64,000 bases of DNA, taken from Vibrio splendidus (GTDB lineage Bacteria; Pseudomonadota; Gammaproteobacteria; Enterobacterales; Vibrionaceae). Under the pieces are notes generated by a model. It was not told where the DNA came from. It saw only the letters and a program-made list of their open reading frames with translations, and did no database searches. The position numbers were made by a program, and so were the translations under genes. Positions 61,099 through 64,000 of this stretch are shown here, piece after piece. The DNA is taken from assembly GCF_024347615.1 (NCBI RefSeq), contig NZ_AP025508.1:2108001-2172000 (forward strand), in the 5' to 3' direction. Every line of letters starts with the position of its first letter. The stretch's first letter is position 1.

Positions 61099-62751
61099 TT
61101 ATTGTGCTTCTTTTGGCAGATAAACCGTCATTCGCGTACCAAAATCGTGGTTGTCGACCATTTCAATTTGTCCTTGATATCGGTCTGCCAGTTGCTTTAT
61201 CAAATACAAACCGACGCCGCGATTCTGTTTCGCTTTGCTTGATACGCCTTTTTCGGTGAGTGCTTTCGTCGCCAAGTCTTTCGGCAAACCACACCCTTTG
61301 TCTTCTACTTCTACGATAATTTCATTACCAAAATCACTGATTGAAACTTCAATAACTCGACGCGCTGGAGTAATTTGACCCTCTTGCTTAATAGCCGTCA
61401 TAGTGGCATCAAAGGCGTTATCAATCAGGTTGCCAAGAATTGTGACAACGTCATCCGCGTTCAGCCAGCTAGGCAATGCTTCAAGCCTTGAGCCTTCTTC
61501 GACTTTGAGCTCTAAACCTATTTCTCTTGCACGCTCCGTTTTCCCCAAGAGCATGCCTGCAATGAGCGGGTCTTTAACGGTTTCACGCAAGAACTCGATC
61601 AAGCTTTGATAGTGCGCTGTTTCTTGGCCAATCAGCTGTTGTACTGAATCCAACTCGCCCATCTGGATCAAGCCACTAATGGTGTTGAGCTTGTTTTGAT
61701 GCTCATGGGTTTGTGAACGGAGTAGATCTGCATACTCTTTGGTTTGTGAGAGTTGGTCTGTTAAATCGTTGATTTCATCTCGTAATCGGAAACTGGATAC
61801 CGCCCCGACCACCTCACCTGCCACTATAATCGGGCTGCGGTTGGCAACGATTCGCTTATTGTTCAGGTACAGCTCGACGTCGTGGTCGGTTTCACCAGTG
61901 GATAACAGTTGCTCTAAATCACTGCCGGCCAATACATCTGAAAGGCGCTGTTGGTTGAGTGCAGACTCTCTATCGATAGACAAAATATCGCAGGCACTCT
62001 TATTAATAGAACGTAAAATTCCGTGCTTATCGATGCTCAGAATACCTTCTTTCACGGTACTCATAGTCACATCTAGCTCGACATACAGTCGGCCGATCTC
62101 TTCGGGTTCAAAGCCTAAAATAGCGCGTTGAAAGCGACGAGACACATAGCTTGAAATCAAAGCGTTGACCGCAACCACCAGCAATGCCATGACGATCAAA
62201 AAGGCTAAGTAAGGTTCAATTCTGTCTTGTAACGAGTCCAACAAGTAGCCAACCGACACCACGCCAATGACAGTGCCTTGTGGGTCTTTAACCGCGGATT
62301 TCCCACGGACAGAAAAACCAAGTGATCCTTTGGCCGTCGACACATAAGATTCACCCAACACCAATGCTTTTTGGTTATCACCACCGCGCATGGGTTTACC
62401 AAGCCGGTCATCATAAGGGTGAATCAGGCGGATACCTTTATCATCTCCCACAACGATAAACGCCGCGCCAATGAGCTGGGTAAGGTTTCGAAATTTAACT
62501 TGAGTTTCTTCAGACAGAACGTAGGGAGCGCCATTAGGGTCCATCGTTCCATTTTCTTGAATAATGCTGGTGACAAGTGGCGATTCAGACAGAAATTCAG
62601 CAACACCTAACGCTTTCAAACCCATCTCTTGTTCTTGAGATTGTTTGATATAATAAAACCCAGCCGCTGAAAGTATCAAAAGTTCAACAAGACCAGTGAC
62701 CGTCATGATAATCAGCAGCCTTTTACGGAAGCTGATACTACTCCATTTCAT
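61099..62751 (-). CDS. CitA/DcuS-type sensor histidine kinase
   Basis: A 550-residue membrane sensor: helix (~10-33), a periplasmic PAS-type (CitA/DcuS) domain (~35-180) with RLIHPYDDRLGKPMRGGD and GSLGFSVRGKSAV, a second helix (~182-203), a cytoplasmic PAS domain (~225-330), and a kinase core with the phospho-accepting His349 in HEHQNKLN, NLIDNAFDA (N box) and the GCGLP and GVGLYLIKQL glycine boxes. The family senses citrate or C4-dicarboxylates outside the cell and phosphorylates a CitB-type regulator, here the next gene. The ligand is inferred from family only. A GGTGGA ribosome site precedes the ATG. Confidence 0.93.
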   Translation of the reverse strand: MKWSSISFRKRLLIIMTVTGLVELLILSAAGFYYIKQSQEQEMGLKALGVAEFLSESPLVTSIIQENGTMDPNGAPYVLSEETQVKFRNLTQLIGAAFIVVGDDKGIRLIHPYDDRLGKPMRGGDNQKALVLGESYVSTAKGSLGFSVRGKSAVKDPQGTVIGVVSVGYLLDSLQDRIEPYLAFLIVMALLVVAVNALISSYVSRRFQRAILGFEPEEIGRLYVELDVTMSTVKEGILSIDKHGILRSINKSACDILSIDRESALNQQRLSDVLAGSDLEQLLSTGETDHDVELYLNNKRIVANRSPIIVAGEVVGAVSSFRLRDEINDLTDQLSQTKEYADLLRSQTHEHQNKLNTISGLIQMGELDSVQQLIGQETAHYQSLIEFLRETVKDPLIAGMLLGKTERAREIGLELKVEEGSRLEALPSWLNADDVVTILGNLIDNAFDATMTAIKQEGQITPARRVIEVSISDFGNEIIVEVEDKGCGLPKDLATKALTEKGVSSKAKQNRGVGLYLIKQLADRYQGQIEMVDNHDFGTRMTVYLPKEAQ

Positions 62752-63368
62752 ATTCCACCGTCCCTAGTGTTAGACGAGCAATGTTAACACCAAGTTAATT
62801 AGATGACCTTTCTACATACGCGAATTTGTGACTGTTACTCAACTAAATAATTGAGCAGATTATTAATTGATAATCCTTTACGTTGTTCACCTCGATTAAT
62901 CGTTCGCTTTTAGAACGGATTAGCTTAAAAATCAAAATAAACGAATAAATATTGAGCTAGATCACTAAGCTTTTAGGTGTTTTTTAGGTTGTTTAAAATA
63001 AATACAATTATAATAGTTGCATATGAAGAAGTTTATTGTTGCCAAGCCATAAGTCATGATTTTCAGACTATGCTTTAAATCGAAATTTCGGTTAACAAAA
63101 AGACAACAACTCTTCGCTCACTGGACGTATCTATAACGAAACGTTGCACGCTCGCCGCTAGGATTGTTGAACAAACAGGTTATCAACCTAACCTCATTCA
63201 TACATCTCTATTTACACTATAGGCCAGCATGACAACTCAGAGGTGCCTGATAAAGCAGCGCCCAATAATAAAACATTGATGAGCAGGAAGTATCGATCAG
63301 TGGCAACGTCCAATAGAAACAGGATTAAAAACATAACGTATAAACATTGTTGAAAAGGAAACCAGGCA
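62752..63368. other. 617-bp region without a recognised gene
   Basis: Between the sensor kinase (minus) and a 75-codon ORF (plus). The left half is AT-rich and should hold the kinase promoter. The right half has no ORF that I can support, no clear hairpin terminator and no recognisable small RNA. It could contain a long leader for the 75-codon ORF. Confidence 0.5.
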
Positions 63369-63596
63369 ATGAAACGCGATAATTTTGGAATTTGTCTTAC
63401 TAAGACCATGCTGTTCAAACACTTGCAATCGACTTTTACTCACGTAAGAGCCTATGAGAAAGACGGTACCTCCCCTCTCGATCTCAAGGTATTGTTAGCG
63501 TTCCCGCAAATGTCGGGCAGAGATTTATTACAAACAATGCAAGGTTCAAGACAATTGGTGTGGCGCGCCGATCACCATTGTCCTGGCTTTAAATAA
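63369..63596 (+). CDS. Unrecognised 75-residue protein
   Basis: I do not recognise this ORF. It begins with ATG preceded by AAGGAAACCAGG, a possible ribosome site, and is followed 37 bp after its stop by a strong terminator, which favours a real transcript. The protein is moderately basic with two cysteines and several histidines, no signal peptide and no membrane segment. No overlapping ORF on the other strand looks better. It could also be the chance ORF of a non-coding transcript. Confidence 0.45.
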   Translation: MKRDNFGICLTKTMLFKHLQSTFTHVRAYEKDGTSPLDLKVLLAFPQMSGRDLLQTMQGSRQLVWRADHHCPGFK

Positions 63597-63632
63597 GCCG
63601 CTTCATTTTGTAAAAACGCTTCTATACTGAAC

Positions 63633-63662
63633 TTAAAAAGCACGCTTATGCGTGCTTTTTAA
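63633..63662 (+). terminator. Rho-independent terminator after the 75-residue ORF
   Basis: TTAAAAAGCACGC and its complement with loop TTAT, with five T in the right arm; symmetrical, so active on both strands in principle. Confidence 0.85.
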
Positions 63663-63811
63663 GTTTCATTTATCTCTGATATCTTCGTCACTCAATCCTA
63701 TTTACACTTGGTTAACGAGTTATGAGACTTTCTCTAAGTGTGAGAGAATCTAATCAAGACAAATGACTATTGCCCTGTTAACATTAGAGTTAATACTCTA
63801 ATTGGTATTTA

Positions 63812-64000
63812 ATGCAGATGACCAAACCAAAATTTCGATACCTTGCGATCGCCAGTATGCTTCTCGGCACCATGACTTCGCCAGGCTATGCTGCCCCGCT
63901 CACTTTTTCTGAAGCGTGGCAAATATTACAAGAAAACAACAACTCACTTGCGGCTCAACAAGCCAACGTTGAACGTTATCAACACCTTCAGAACTCAACG
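63812..64000 (+). CDS. TolC-family outer-membrane protein, N-terminal part (cut by window edge)
   Basis: Only the first 63 codons are in the window. A signal peptide (MQMTKPKFRYLAIASMLLGTMTSPGYAA) is followed by PLTFSEAWQILQENNNSLAAQQANVERYQ, the start of the first helical pair in TolC-type efflux proteins. It is distinct from the TolC-family protein at 23745. The rest, and any pump genes with it, lie beyond the edge. ATG at 63818 is an alternative start; the ribosome site is weak. A multidrug or metal efflux role is possible but cannot be decided. Confidence 0.75.
   Translation, partial: MQMTKPKFRYLAIASMLLGTMTSPGYAAPLTFSEAWQILQENNNSLAAQQANVERYQHLQNST

Noticed and set aside
62826..62842. CRP-like site in the region upstream of the sensor kinase gene
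   Set aside because: Only the TGTGA half is present; the second half is shifted and does not match TCACA.

Overview
The window reads as chromosomal DNA of a Vibrio, probably close to the Splendidus clade. The reasons are the gene content (VF530-type protein, a GntR-controlled prpB-prpC-acnD-prpF-prpE cluster, zwf-pgl-gnd, queC/queE, several c-di-GMP enzymes), about 43-45% GC in the two ordinary lines I counted, and many hairpin terminators with T tracts. The species is an inference; no rRNA or tRNA gene was seen.

Region 1 (1-25.8 kb) is a giant adhesin locus. One minus-strand gene of about 23.3 kb encodes a ~7,750-residue LapA-like RTX adhesin. It has an N-terminal retention module with a TAAG motif (LapG-type cleavage site), two cadherin/VCBS-like domains, 55 tandem copies of a 113-residue domain, a von Willebrand A domain, RTX calcium repeats and a C-terminal type I secretion signal. 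The 339-bp DNA repeats appear letter-for-letter identical, are about 60% GC, and encode no Lys or Arg. Divergently transcribed are a TolC-family outer-membrane channel and an overlapping OmpA-like protein, which probably export and support the adhesin.

Region 2 (25.8-34.2 kb) is mixed housekeeping: a DUF2750 protein, a TPR-GGDEF diguanylate cyclase, queC and queE (queuosine), a YidA-like phosphatase, a NUDIX-PAP2 fusion, a GNAT acetyltransferase, a glycine-zipper lipoprotein and a secreted unknown. The last two share a conserved element at the same distance upstream of their start codons.

Region 3 (34.2-43.6 kb) is the methylcitrate cycle for propionate, gntR-prpB-prpC-acnD-prpF-prpE, all on the minus strand, with two perfect tandem palindromes upstream of the regulator.

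Region 4 (43.6-56.1 kb) holds a divergent MFS exporter/AraC regulator pair, a large sensory HD-GYP protein, a tctCBA tricarboxylate transporter, a TauE/SafE permease, a small membrane protein, a VF530 protein and a GAF-HD-GYP protein.

Region 5 (56.1-64 kb) holds the oxidative pentose-phosphate operon zwf-pgl-gnd, a CitA/CitB-type two-component system (a candidate regulator of tctCBA, by family only), an unrecognised 75-residue ORF with its own terminator, and the start of another TolC-family gene cut by the window edge.

The most unusual feature is the 18.66-kb array of 55 indistinguishable repeats inside the adhesin gene. The c-di-GMP enzymes nearby fit the LapD/LapG logic of such adhesins, but lapD, lapG and the inner-membrane type I secretion genes are not in the window.
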